Assembly: GCF_963966145.1 (NCBI RefSeq)
Contig: NC_091046.1
Location: 19,716,001 to 19,780,000 of the forward strand
DNA length: 64,000 nt
Reading direction: 5' to 3'
Origin: Tenebrio molitor
Taxonomy: Eukaryota > Arthropoda > Insecta > Coleoptera > Tenebrionidae
The translations under genes were made by a program, and so were the position numbers. This document shows, piece after piece, positions 44,955 through 56,712 of the stretch (within the stretch, counting starts at the first letter, position 1; every line of letters starts with the position of its first letter). The notes below the pieces were generated by a model. The model was not told the origin of the DNA. It made no database searches and worked only from the letters and a program-made list of their open reading frames with translations.

Positions 44955-45660
44955 TTTGTCTCAATTCTAAATTTCCACTACCTGTTGAATTATGTTGGCA
45001 AAATAAAAATATTTCTAAATTGTGGATTCCTATAACCAAAGTTGGCAATATAATTATTTTATAAACATGATTCGAAAACATTAAAATTTGTTCATAAATT
45101 TATTTTGCTTTTAGAATTTGATTTTCTACCTACTTACTTGCTGCATTTTAAAAAAGGTTTTCGTTCTATTCCTTTATTCTAAAATTTTGAGTTGTAAAAA
45201 TGGAAACTGACAAATAACCTAACAAATACAATCTGACGCATTTTTCACCAAACAGTGTTGCCGGTTGTATTTCCAACGTAGAATGCAGTGTTGGTGGAAA
45301 TTTAGAATTGAGACAGACTTTATAATCTGTTTCAAAATCAAAAATCCACCACCTGTTGAATTATGTCTTCCGCCAAAATTTGACATTGAACTGTTGAGTT
45401 TATTTACGAAACACAAAATAATTATTATGTACAAAAAGGTTTTAGCTACCATATCATACTTTTTGAGTGAAATAATAAAATGAGAATAAAAAAACACGAC
45501 GAACTACGACCAAAACGACTGTCCAACAGTTTTCTTTCATAACCCCACTTTTTTCTGACATTTGCAGACACCAAAAACAAAAGTCGGCGACGTTGTCGGT
45601 TGTATTTTCGAGGTAGAATGCACTGTTGGTGGATTTTTGATTTTGAAACAGATTATAGTA
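44955..45660. repeat. Cluster of three related palindromic repeat units
   Basis: AGAATGCAGTGTTGGTGGAA (45279), AGAATGCACTGTTGGTGG (about 45616), AAATCCACCACCTGTTGAAT (about 45342) and AAATTTCCACTACCTGTTGA (about 44966) are direct and inverted variants of one another. TTTTGATTTTGAAACAGATT at 45634 is the inverse of the text at 45328-45348. It looks like a palindromic element duplicated and partly rearranged. Confidence 0.55.
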
Positions 45661-45765
45661 TATTATTCAATTAGTGGATAATGATGGCTATTATTCGTGA
45701 GGATGTTTTTCATCCGAGTAATAGCCGTTACCCGCGAATAGAACACTATAGGTATATCTTCTATG
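45660..45765. repeat. Fold-back palindrome
   Basis: ATGATGGCTATTATTCGTGA on the left pairs with GAGTAATAGCCGTTACCCGC on the right. It shares the GGCTATTATT arm with the palindrome at 51868-51995, so the two are related. Confidence 0.6.
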
Positions 45766-45849
45766 ACTATGAAGAGAAATTGATAAATAAGTTTCATTAT
45801 TAAACAAACTGACGTTTTAAAATTATTACTTAGTATACTTGATACCATT

Positions 45850-48380
45850 GCATTAAAATTTGCGATTGGACTTCATAAACTATTTGCTACGATATTTGCA
45901 GTGAGTTTTGAAATTAATATTTAACTGGTCGTGGGTAATGAATCCTGTTATCCAATGAAAAATACTTTAATAATTACAGTATTATCCAATAGGAGTAGAA
46001 AAATAATTTTACGTTTCTATGTAAATGTTAGCACCAATAGCAAGTAAACTTTAGACTTTACTAATATTATTGAGGAAAATTTGAAAATTGTAAGTTTGAA
46101 AATTGTCATTATGCTATAACTGCAGCAAAACAAAATAAAGGAGTTCATCTCCGATTTTTTTGTAATATAATGTCATTCGCCCAGTTGCGACCTCGACTTC
46201 GTCTCGATCTTCAATCTCTGGGCTTAGCACAAAAAGACTCACTTCTACTCTTAATGATATCATCTACAATATTTTCCACATATTTTTGCGTGGATTAAAT
46301 CCTTTTACTATCAGATTAATAATACAAAACTAGTATTGGTCAAGTTCTGATACCCGTCGAGGAGAACACAATACCGAGAACAGAATTTTTTTTTTTATTT
46401 CTAGATGTGTGATTGTGTGCGTACCCACATCAAAAGTAATTGAGAAAAAACTGCATTATTACAAAATCTAATTAAAAGTTATATACAAAAAAAAAAGATA
46501 ATTCACTTTGGGGAGGACCGCATAAATTAGGATAAATTAGTATCAGTCGCATCAAGTTCACAACTAATTTAACAGAATTTCTAAATTTCTTTATTTTGGT
46601 CACATTAAATAATAATTAATGCTGTTATAAACAAAAAAGTTTTATGACTCATTAGAGATTCCGGCAGCTTTAAAATGTTATTTATGTTAGGTGAATGTGG
46701 TTGAGTAACTAAAGTAAGAATAAGTACGGCCAATGCTGGTTCATTATTTAAATATGGTAAAACGTGCATTAAAATTCAAAATTATAATATGTCGAAAAGG
46801 TGTTTCTTTATAAACTCACGCGATGTCAAACCTAATTTGCTTAGAATATATTTAAAAGTCAAACACGTGTCACGACTATCAAAGTAAAGCACATCAAAAC
46901 CATGTCAGAATCAATTAATCCTAGCCTAAGGCGGGTACGTGAGAGGTGTGAATTGTTGAAGTTTTGATATCCTTGATTCCTTCCTATTACATTTCGTAAA
47001 GTATTTGCGTCCACACTCGATTAATAAGTGTTTCTTCTTTTAGTTTTCAGTTTTTTTGTTGGCAATTTTTAAATATTTAAAGTCAGATTTATAAATACAA
47101 GAATACCAAGAACACGACTTAAGATTTTAAAACAATTTAAAGAAGGCAGTCTTTTTAAGGTCGTAAGATTGAAGAAATAACGTCTATTTACATTATATAA
47201 CCAGCATTTAATGATGCAAGTGCAAGGCTAGCAACTAAAATAAGTTAATTATTTAAAAATATATAAATATGTGCAAATATTTTGTCCTATCAATGTTAAA
47301 CCTTCTTGATTTATTCTGCACTATAAATTAATACCGAATTTATTAAATAATAAAAAATTAACTAATTATCGTAAACTTCTAATTATATCTAGATACAATT
47401 AGTACAACATAGCTGAATTGATTTGACCTTTCATCGGCACTCTCCTACACGCACCACCTGGCCGCCATTGAGACTGACTATCGTGATTTGAATTTGAAAG
47501 AGCATCTAAAAACGTGATTTTATAACAGATAATCTCACTAACAACTTTATGTTATGTAAAATATAGCGTGAAAATACGAGCATCAAGTTGTAATGATGCG
47601 TACTAGCATTGCTAATTTTCACTTTGAAAACATTTTTACAGAAATAATTGTTTGTCGGATTAGCTGTAAATGCATTTGTTAGCTGTATTAATTATTATTA
47701 GTATAAATGTCATTAAGAATATACGTGAGTAGAATATAAAAAAATGCTTTCATTATTATATTTCTGAAATAGCAATTGATTTGCTAAAATTGCAAATACA
47801 ACTTTTTTTGACATACCTATTATACAATATATAAAATTTGTATAAAAGTTTTGGAATTTTGTTGAGAGCATTTTGTTGAGACCCTCGTCATTTACGTGGT
47901 TTACTTGTTTTAGGAAAAGTTAAAGTTGGTACCAAAGTTGAAACCTATGGTTGAAACATTACCTAAACTCCATCCATTTTCAACATACACAACTAAATCT
48001 AGTGATTTTAGTAACTTTTGTGGTGTAATAGGATACAACTTTTTTCTACTGTAAATGCAATGTCACAGATAATAATTCAGGTTATGTGTATTTTGAAGAG
48101 GTTATAATGTACGATTATTGTCATTTTTGACAAATCTCTAGTCGAGTCCCGCAATCAAGCAAAGTAAACTAGTTTTGAATATTTTACTTAAAATATGGTA
48201 TCCACAGGTTAATATTAAATACCGGCATTGAAACCAGCAAGTAGGTGTACCTTAATAAATATAAACAGATTTTAACGAAAAGATTTCAGAGCAGGACACA
48301 GAGAGGAAGCATGATACATTCAAAATGAATAGTGCTCAGGAGCAAACCCTCTCAAGTCAAGCCTGAAGGCCGGCGGTCTT
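45850..48380. other. Gene-poor AT-rich stretch
   Basis: Nothing certain was found. GCCCAGTTGCGACCTCGACT and TCGTCTCGATCTTCAATCTC with TGGGC at 46180-46230 form a small palindrome. GGCGGCCAGGTGGTGCGTG at about 47455-47475 (minus strand) is a GC-rich island without a defined frame. Confidence 0.4.
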
Positions 48381-48424
48381 GTAATTAAAAAAGCGCACAA
48401 CGGCGCAAATATTTCTTCACTGTT

Positions 48425-48497
48425 CTATCGTGCGTCGTTTCCATTCTGTGCCTGTGCCCCCGATCCAGAAATTATTCCGTACTTTTCCTTCACATAC
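48425..48497 (-). CDS. Candidate terminal exon of an unknown gene
   Basis: On the minus strand, TTCAATCTCCTACAG, a good 3' splice site with a pyrimidine-rich tract, is followed by one base and then 23 codons, YVKEKYGIISGSGAQAQNGN and DAR, with a TAG at 48425-48427. Composition is far less AT-biased than around it, and this continues into the presumed 3' part down to about 48350. I do not recognise the protein. There is no clear AATAAA downstream on that strand. The exon could belong to the same minus-strand gene as 12085-12178 or to another, or it could be chance. Confidence 0.25.
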
Positions 48498-48900
48498 CTG
48501 TAGGAGATTGAAGTTAACATTTTAAATAGATCAATTTAAATTAAAAGTGGATTTATCAACTTCCGGCAAAAATTTCCCCCAACCATTCGGTAAACTCGCA
48601 TCCTCCCCAGATTTGGACCATTTACTTCCCAAATGTTTTTAAAACACCAGTGAACACTTTGTTTTATCCCTAAAGTGAGGCATTTTCTCTCTATAACACT
48701 GCCTGTGGCCTCCATGATATCGTTACTTAATCGTATTTTTTTTAGTAATTATAATCTGACAGTTTCAACTTTTTTGACAAATTCAAAACGCCCGCTTTGA
48801 ATGTTCAATATTAGAAAAAATAAAACACTTTCATTGCAATACAAAAAAGGAAAATTCCCTAACAGTAATGTATATTGAAAATGGATGGAGTTTATAATTG

Positions 48901-49257
48901 AAATTTTTTAATAAACAATTGTCAAAACGTTGTCATGTTGGTATGAGCCAAACAGTGAATTTCATGATAATACGGTTAGTCACACTGAGTGTCAACATTT
49001 TTTTAATGTAACTGACCCTGCGCCCTGACGAGCGAGAGTTTATTTCAAATTCGAAAAAGATTTCTGCTGATTTCTTATTCAATTTGTTTTGAAAATGAAT
49101 TCGCCGAAGAAAGGTACGGGAAGTGAAGTGAACATAACCGTAACTATGATTTGGTGTCAAATTGTTATACAGCTGGTCCATATGCGCACATTTTAGGGTG
49201 GTACAGAGTGGTTTTTTACTTAATTTTGACACTGACAATTGTTTATTAAAAAAATTT
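48901..49257. mobile_element. 357-bp inverted-repeat element
   Basis: The ends AAATTTTTTAATAAACAATT and GTCAAAA match the inverse of the right edge (TTTTGACACTGACAATTG then TTTATTAAAAAAATTT). The 101-codon minus-strand frame inside shows no recognisable motif. A related single end lies at 3541-3600. Confidence 0.75.
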
Positions 49258-49332
49258 CACTATATGTATGATCGTTTTAATTATAGATAATATCTGTTTA
49301 TTCGTTAGTGTTAGTAAAATTGTACATAAGTA

Positions 49333-49556
49333 CAGCTGGTTGCAAGAAACTGGAACTGTCAGAATAAAATAGACACATTTTTACAATTTTTTCATAGTGT
49401 GAAACCTTCTTACGTTAAAATTATGGTCAAAAATCAATGACATTTCTAAAAAATTATTTGATGGGTATTGTCAAGTAGACAATGAATTAATAAATGGACA
49501 AAACCAAATTTACATTAGGAAAATTTTCATTTCCGATTTTTTTTTTGCAACCAACT
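49333..49556. mobile_element. 224-bp inverted-repeat element
   Basis: The ends CAGCTGGTTGCAAGAAACTG and the inverse of CAGTTGGTTGCAAAAAAAAA match. TA flanks both. A further end of this kind is at 61768-61800 (CAGTTGGCTTCAAAAAAAAA). Confidence 0.75.
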
Positions 49557-51530
49557 GTACAATTTTGTATTTGTGGTTGGAACTACTTGGAAATAACTTG
49601 GAATTTTAGGTTTAACTAAATATTATTTACACACAAACTTGAGTACAAATGTCATTAACTCATTATTGATGAATCTAGTGTTTTAATCTTTCGAGTATTG
49701 GGTATAGTCAGTGTCTATACTACAAACTACAACATTTCTGAAAATGTAGACATGCGTCAATTTGGCAACATCATGAAAAGTTGTGTCCTCTTTCGTTACT
49801 ATACAGGGTCACTAAGAAGTGTGAATACGGCTAAATATTTTCATAACAGTTTAACAGAGCCCATTGAAATTTTACACACTAAGAGTTAAGTGTTTAAATT
49901 CTATAATTTGAGTTTTTTTAAGTTTTGTAATGTCATTTATTTTGAAGATACAGGAATAACTTAAATTATTATTTTAAATGGCACGGCGCCGGCGCCGGCG
50001 AATCAAAATTTTGTTTTTGTTTTTGAAAAGGATATTTTTTTGTGAATTTACTGATGTAGGTAACACATGCCCACCTTTATTTTTATCAAAAGGTGAAAAA
50101 ATAAAAAAATAAAAATTTAGTTTAATGTTGATTAATTAATTAACATTTTGTTCAACGTATCATTGCCAGGAAGTATTTTGAACATTTTTTGCGCTAATCT
50201 ATGCTAATCATACAATACGTAAAGATAACAATACTTACAGCGTTCAATTTCCACAAAGAGAGTAGTTGTAAAAACAAACTCCAATCACTCAGATAGCACA
50301 AAAGACACCGGAAATCGGAAAAGTTACAGATAATACGACGCCAATGGAGAAATCTGATAATGATCGACAGCTGCACATGCGCATTCTGAAATTTACACAA
50401 ATTGGTTCCTGCGTCGATGACGACATGGTTTCTTTACAAAATTTCTAACTCGACCTACCTATTTGACGTTAGTACATGTTAATAATATACATATTCAATA
50501 CCAAATATTTTGGAAAAATAGAGTTGTGACTGAGACCAATATTGATAATAATATTTGAAAACTTTTGCCAAAAATCTCTACTGTCAATTTTTGCAGCTCT
50601 TTTGCAGCTAACATATCCCCGCAAATTTTGATATTCTTCTAAGAACTTTTAACCAAGGTGCTCAACACCATTTCAATAAGCAATACGAAATTTTTATCTT
50701 GAACTGGAATTTACGCTAAATTTAATTATTTATTATTATTGGAAAATAATAACCTCACCAAAAAATGCAAAAGGATCTTATCATTAATGATTACAAATGA
50801 GACCTTCTTTCTGTATCGCAATTTTGTCATGACAGTTTATCTTTTCAAATTTCTAAACAACAAGCTTTCGTTGAAAACAGTACTCGTCAATTATTCGATA
50901 CAAAGCTCTTACAATCTATTTTTTTTATTTGGAACTCATAGTACACATCTCATATCAAAATTTAAATTTGGCGGTATACGTTGCTCAATGTGCTGTCCTG
51001 TAAATCTACTTACCTTGAATCTTCTAGATTCCCATATTGAATGTAAAAAGCTTACAGGGTGAAAAAGTACTGTCTAAACTCTTAATATTATTAATTAATA
51101 TTATCCGAAAATTGTTTTTTTTTTATTAATTGTTCAATCTGAAGGTGTCATGGCTTAATTACACAATTTGACAATCTTCTGTCGATAGTATATTACTAAG
51201 TATTACATTGTAATTAATATTTCTCAATAAGTTAGTTAACTAATATAAAATGATAATTAATATTACGGTGAACAATGGAACTGTGAGCAGTGAGAGTAAA
51301 ATTCCTTAATAGTATAATGATGCAGGAGGACTCACAATCAGTATACGGGTAGCACGCTATCCGCGATTGTTCCACTTTGTAAGATGATCTACATTGATTG
51401 TAGCAATTAAGACAAGGCCATATAAAAGGTCAATTTTACTTTCAGGTGAAGAGAACAAAATCGAAATACGTACAATAAATATATAAATACAAAGAATAAT
51501 TTGAAAAATTATAAAACAAACATTAGTATT
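49557..51530. other. AT-rich stretch without recognisable gene
   Basis: The longest frame (50739-51062, 107 codons) has no motif I recognise. A short GC island, CGGCGCCGGCGCCGGCG, stands at about 49984-50000. Confidence 0.45.
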
Positions 51531-51533
51531 ATA

Positions 51534-51769
51534 ACGAGTGACTATTAAAATTTTCACTTGGAGTTGGCTTTGAACGAGTTTTTATTTTTTCTATTACTTT
51601 AGACACACGCAAGAACGAACGACAAATGTCAGTCAGTACAATTGAAACATAACCAAATTAAGAGAAAAAACATTTATTGAAATGTCAAACTTGTCAGTGT
51701 CTAAGGTGCAACGGAAAACAAAGAATGATCTATAGCTAACCCTAAGTGAAAATTTTAATAGTCACCCGT
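51534..51769. mobile_element. 236-bp inverted-repeat element
   Basis: The ends ACGAGTGACTATTAAAATTT and the inverse of ACGGGTGACTATTAAAATTT continue with TCACTT and GTT. TA lies at both flanks. No coding content is present. Confidence 0.8.
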
Positions 51770-51867
51770 TACAATACAACATTTTTATATGACAAATTTA
51801 TAAACTGTACAACTGATTGTACAGTTGGTCTCAAATAATTCTAATACTTTATACACTTGTTGCATAA

Positions 51868-51995
51868 TAGTACACTCTTCAACGAGCGTATAATGATGGC
51901 TATTATTGAAGAGGACGAAAATTCCAACACGAGCCGTAGGCGAGTGGTGGAAACGTTCGATTGAATAATAGCCATTATACGCGAGTTGAAGACTA
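51868..51995. repeat. Fold-back palindrome
   Basis: TCTTCAACGAGCGTATAATG and ATGGCTATTATT on the left pair with AATAATAGCCATTATACGCG and AGTTGAAGA on the right. The centre is CACGAGCCGTAGGCGAGTGG. Confidence 0.75.
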
Positions 51996-52099
51996 TACTT
52001 TCTCCATGACTATACCAAGAAAACACAATCTTTGAAAATTGAATTTAATTTGACTTTTAATATTTGACAATTAAAATTGTGCCTCGTTTAGCGGATCTG

Positions 52100-52165
52100 T
52101 CGGTGATAGAATGTAAATACGAGGGATGGATTAGCCGACAACCGTGGGTTTTAGTATTTTCTATC
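52100..52165. repeat. Small fold-back palindrome
   Basis: GGTGATAGAATGTAAATACG pairs imperfectly with TTTTAGTATTTTCTATCACTGG. The loop holds GGATTAGCCGACAACC. Confidence 0.45.
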
Positions 52166-53225
52166 ACTGGTTGGGGAATTGATATCATTCTTTCATGAAT
52201 ACCCGACAAGAATGCATTCGTTCTTTAATAGTCGTGGAGAAACTGATATTTTAACATCAAAACAAGTCTTATAACATAAAATAAACAAAAAAATATTTTG
52301 GGTAGAATTCAACGGTTTCATATAAAAAAAAAACTTTCATTCAGTATCTATACTATCTATAGTATCTCTTAAATATAGGAATATAGCACGATGATAACTA
52401 CTAACATATTCCTTTATATTTATATTAACGACAATTAATATTTTTAAGTCTTGTTTTTTTTAAGTAAACTGGGTCATAGAAAAACACATCGATTTAGATA
52501 TCAATATCAATTCGTTATGTCATAATAACTAACAAATGCCCCAACGAAAAATTACGATTCAAATTTTGATCAGTTTTAAATTTTCACTCACTTTTAATGG
52601 TCTCATTTTTCCACCTCCCGAAATTAATCGCCAATTAATTTCACCTCCAGCCGCCCATTTCTGCAAAACTTTTAAAATCTTAACCAAGTTTAGACGAGCA
52701 AAGAATAAAGGCGCCACAAGCACATCGGATCTTTGCATGTGAAAACTCACCCTTTATTTTGTTAGCTAAATAATGTTTAACATAAAAACTTACTGATAAA
52801 GTTAGCACTTAAGCAAAAATTTCACTAAATACAGAAAAAAATAAGTAGTGGTAAGTTAGTAGTGGTAATAATTAATTTCAAGGTAATACATGAATTATTC
52901 ACAGAAACAATGGACAACAAAATAAGCCAACGTTGCAACACACATGGACCAATTACAGCCACACAACGTAGAAATACAAGGCAACGAAACAGACAAAAAG
53001 ATCTACACAAGATCGCTTCGCTATATCTAACAATAAGTACAAAAATGTACATATTTAGATTAGAAATTGAATATATCAAAATTACAAATTAAAGAGTGGA
53101 ATGCGACAAAAAATGAAACCTGAATGGGATTAATAAAGTGGGTCACTGAGAATACAAGGACATTCAAAATATAGAAGGATAACGAAATTATTCGATAAAT
53201 AATAATATTAATACAAAGAGGTAAC

Positions 53226-53522
53226 ATTGTTTTGATATTTGAATGTAAATCGAGTATTCCGAAAAACGTCCATTTACATATCTCCAGATTGTTACCTGAC
53301 ACTGAAGCTGAGAAATTACAAGAATATCTACGACCTTTTGTAATATCTATTTCTTCCTGCGAAAAATTGAAGTCTAAAAGACCAGAAGTATACTCATCAT
53401 TCAGGATCTCACTATCCTCTTCCGAATTGGAAAAAGTTATGGACCCGCAAATTTGGCCCCAAGGCATATCAATTAATAGATATTTTTTCCCGAAGAGGAA
53501 CTCGGATCGTCTGGCAACATAA
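53226..53522 (+). pseudogene. LINE ORF1, C-terminal part
   Basis: The frame reads IPKNVHLHISRLLPDTEAEK, then LKSKRPEVYSSFRISLSSSE and WPQGISINRYFFPK. The H-x-SR-x-x-P-D-T opening and the W-P-x-G-x-x-x-x-R-x-F end are the pattern of the last domain of ORF1 in insect CR1/L2- and Jockey-group LINEs, where the protein binds the element's RNA. The start lies upstream of the recognisable part, and the element appears 5' truncated near 53226. ORF2 follows within about 20 bases. Confidence 0.7.
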
Positions 53523-53539
53523 TAAAAAATGATCGAAAT

Positions 53540-55155
53540 TTTAAAATCATTTTCTACAACATACAGTGTCTCAGAAATAAAATGAACTTATTAGAAGCTT
53601 CTCTCAAACATAAAAACGTGGACTGCATATGTCTTTGCGAACATTGGTTGACTGTTGATCAGATGAACACTACTCGTCTACCTGGTTTCAATACTATCTC
53701 CTCTTTTACAAGAATCAATCATATCCATGGTGGTGTACAGTGGGGAGCACGGAATTTCGCACGCCAATTTGTACGTCATTAAAAAAAAACTATCTAGTCT
53801 AAGCTTTATTGTCATTATAATCAATAATGAGGTGGGATACGCATGATATATGTGATCATGACTGATGTTTCACCTAAACTGTCACGAAACTGCCGCCAGT
53901 AGGTATCTCATTTTAATAAAATTAAGTCAGTGAAATGTCCAATGTGTGCGAAATTCCGTGCTCGCCACTGTACTTCAGATGGTGAAGAACAATGTGGATT
54001 GCAGATCCCTGACCTGGATTGCTAACCTGTCTCTAGAAAAAGATTGTGAGTTATCTGGAATTTACTTCCCTACACTCAATCTAGTTGTTATTATGATATA
54101 TCGTTCACCTTCAGGGGATTTTAGTACATTTTTGCAAATTGTAAACAATTTTTTAGATAAGTTACAAAATAACAATTACAACATTGTTGTTGGTGGTGAT
54201 TTCAATGTTCATTTTAACAACGGCAATGCTGATAATAACATGTGTCTTCTAAATGACTTGTTGAATAGTTATGGATTGCGTTCACTTGTTACTTTCCCCA
54301 CTAGAGTCGAAACAACATTAGATAATGTTTTTACTAACATCCAGTCTGATTACTCTTTAGCCGTTCAACCACTAGACCTTGCTATATCGGATCATATAGG
54401 GATCTTGTTGAATTGGTCAATTAACATACCAGATAGTAATCCAACTTTGAAAACTATACGTCCGATTACAAATTATGGTAGATTCTTATTCTATCACTTG
54501 ATCTCGAACACCAATTGGGACTTTATTGACTCAGACATTGATCCTGATGACAAGTTCACAATGTTTTTGAATAATATGGTTTTTAACTACCATACAGCTT
54601 TTCCGGAACGACAGCATGTGCACTGTAGCAATAGACCAACATTTTCTGTAAACTGGTTTACTCCTGAATTACAAGGCATGAAAGAAACCGTTCACTTCTT
54701 AAAAGATGCTTATAACTTACATAAAACACCTCAACTTAAAAGAATGTTTTGTACTTACAGGAATAAATACAGTAGTGCCGTAAAAAATGCCAAAATAAAA
54801 GCAAACGAGCTGTACATACAAAAAAATCATAAGAACTCTCGTGCTATGTGGCAGGTAATTAATCAATACAGACCTAGTTCTTCTAATGATACTCCTTCTT
54901 TATCCCCAAATCAATTAAATTATTATTTTGCAAACATCGCTGAAAACTTGATCCAGTCATTACCAACCTGCTCACTAGATCCGATAAAGATTATGAATAA
55001 TGATTTGAAGGCTGTCGACAAACTATTCAATTTTAGGGAAGTTACCTTTAACGAGGTGAGAACTTGTATTGACAACTTGAAATCTTCTACTACCAAAGAT
55101 ATATATGGAATGAATCACGAATTATTAAAACAAATTAAGGAAGTAATATTTCCCC
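53540..55155 (+). pseudogene. LINE ORF2, endonuclease part, split by a MITE
   Basis: The apurinic-like endonuclease nicks the target DNA for integration. Recognisable motifs in order are FYNIQCLRNK (start, about 53559), CLCEHWLT (catalytic Glu), IYRSPSGDF, VVGGDFNVHF (G-D-F-N) and LAISDHIGI (S-D-H). Catalytic residues are present. The frame is cut at 53736 by a 233-bp element that ends at 53970; the text on either side is in the same frame, so this insertion is the only break there. The linker up to the polymerase (NPTLKTIRPITNYGRF onwards) remains open to 55166. A one-base shift near 55153 then separates it from the polymerase frame. Confidence 0.9.
53738..53970. mobile_element. 233-bp MITE inserted in the LINE endonuclease
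   Basis: The ends CAGTGGGGAGCACGGAATTT and CGCAC match the inverse of CAGTGGCGAGCACGGAATTT and CGCAC. TA flanks both sides (53736-53737, 53971-53972). Removing it with one TA leaves the LINE frame intact, which fits a recent Tc1/mariner-type insertion. No coding frame is present. Confidence 0.9.
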
Positions 55156-55168
55156 CTTCACTAAATTA

Positions 55169-56404
55169 ATGAATTATTGCATCCGGACAGATATTTTCCC
55201 AAACTGTTTGAAAAGATCTATTGTAATACCGATTTTTAAAAAAGGTGATAGAAATGATTGCAAAAACTATCGTCCTATTTCCTTGCTGCCAGTGTTTTCA
55301 AAAATTTTCGAAAAACTCTTACTTCTGCAAATCGTAAATTTTTTCAATAAAAACAATTTATTTTCCAATGCTCAATTTGGTTTTAGAAGAGGTCTTTCTA
55401 CATCCAGTGCAGTGCTTTCTTTTATTGATAATATTGTCAGATCTTTTGAAAAGAACAACCATTATAAAGCAATATTTTTGGACTTAAGTAAAGCGTTTGA
55501 CACGGTGTCCCACGATATTTTAATTAAAAAACTTGGATACTATAAGTTCTCTTCTAGTAGCATTTCCATGATAACTTCGTACCTTAGTAACAGAACTCAA
55601 AAAGTAAAAGTAAATGGTGTTTTTTCAGAAAAATCTAGAACAATTCACGGTGTTCCGCAAGGATTCATCCTCGGTCCCGTTCTATTTTTGATATATATTA
55701 ACGACTTACCATCTTATATTCCACAGGCTGATACAGTTCTTTATGCAGATGATACTACTCTCGGTCTGTCAGAGGCATCAGCTGTCAGACTAAATTCAGA
55801 AATAAATAGCATTCTTTCCAAAGTACGAGACTGGTTATTGTCACATAAATTGCATTTGAATAACGAAAAAACAGTTAACGTAAGTTTTACCTTGAAAAAA
55901 ACAAAAATCTCAAATGACGAAACTGAAAGCGCCAAATTTCTTGGTATTTTCGTAGACTCACATTTACTTTGGCATGAACATATTGATTTCCTGGCAAGCA
56001 AAATTTGTAAAAATATTTTTCTTTTGAGGAATCTGTCAAATTGTGTTTCACAAAAGACGCTAAGAAGTGCATATTTTGCTTTAATACAGTCTCAGTTACA
56101 ATACTGCATCACCTTGTGGGGCCATTCTCCCGCTTCAATACGTTTGTTTAAGCTCCAACGTAGAGCAATAAGAATAATGGCAAATATAGGATATCGCACA
56201 GATTGTCGCCTATATTTTAATAAATTAAAAATTCTTACCCTCCCTTGTTTATACATATTAAGATGTCTGCAATATGTCAAAAACAATCCTGATCAATATA
56301 AAAAGTTAAAATCCTTTCATAACTATTCCACAAGGAAAAGCGACTACAGTTTCGACGTTTTCAGATTGAACAGATCGAGACACGGTCTGAACTTTATTCA
56401 ATAA
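55169..56404 (+). pseudogene. LINE ORF2, reverse transcriptase part
   Basis: It copies the element's RNA into DNA at the nick. Motifs in order are IPIFKKGDRNDCKNYRPISL (start of the polymerase), FGFRRGLSTSSAV, AIFLDLSKAFDTVSHDIL (first catalytic Asp), GVPQGFILGPVLFLIYINDL, and VLYADDTT (YADD catalytic pair, about 55739-55757). Next come KTVNVSFTLKK, FLGIFVDSHLLW and LQRRAIRIMANIG. All catalytic residues are present. One change from the consensus is F for S in PQGFILGP. The frame ends early at a stop at 56404, and the last residues (YNVLPHVFRKMSPDLFKMKI then EYLNYNF) continue in another frame to a stop near 56556. Together with the upstream shift this makes a non-functional copy. It is CR1/L2- or Jockey-group by motif; the exact clade is not determined. 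Confidence 0.9.
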
Positions 56405-56556
56405 AATTTTATAATGTGTTACCTCATGTATTCAGAAAGATGTCTCCAGACCTGTTTAAGATGAAAATTGAAAAATACTTACTTGCGAAATCATTTTACT
56501 CGGTGGAGGAATACCTGAATTACAACTTTTCCGACGTTATAACTGTGTGTAATTGT

Positions 56557-56678
56557 TAGTACATATAATCAACAACATAATACATTTAATGTCTCTGGTA
56601 GTATTAGTGTCATTTATTTATATCATTTTCTTTTCTGACGACTGTAAATACTGTTGTATAGGAACAGGAATAAAGTAT

Positions 56679-56709
<31 letters not shown>

Positions 56710-56712
56710 TTA
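56557..56712 (+). mobile_element. LINE 3' part with (ATTT)n tail
   Basis: The 3' non-coding part ends AATAAAG followed by eight or nine ATTT units. An AATAAA-like sequence directly before the tail, at about 56671, fits a polyadenylation signal or the tail template. A flanking duplication could not be matched because the 5' edge is uncertain. Confidence 0.75.

Noticed and set aside
47440..47500. Minus-strand ATGGCGGCCAG followed by GTG, resembling a first exon
   Set aside because: Only four codons before the supposed donor and no promoter evidence; kept only as a remark.
50739..51062. 107-codon open frame
   Set aside because: It has no motif and no supporting signal; length alone is not convincing.
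53060..53467. 135-codon minus-strand frame
   Set aside because: It is the shadow of the LINE ORF1 tail on the plus strand, where the family motifs are clear.
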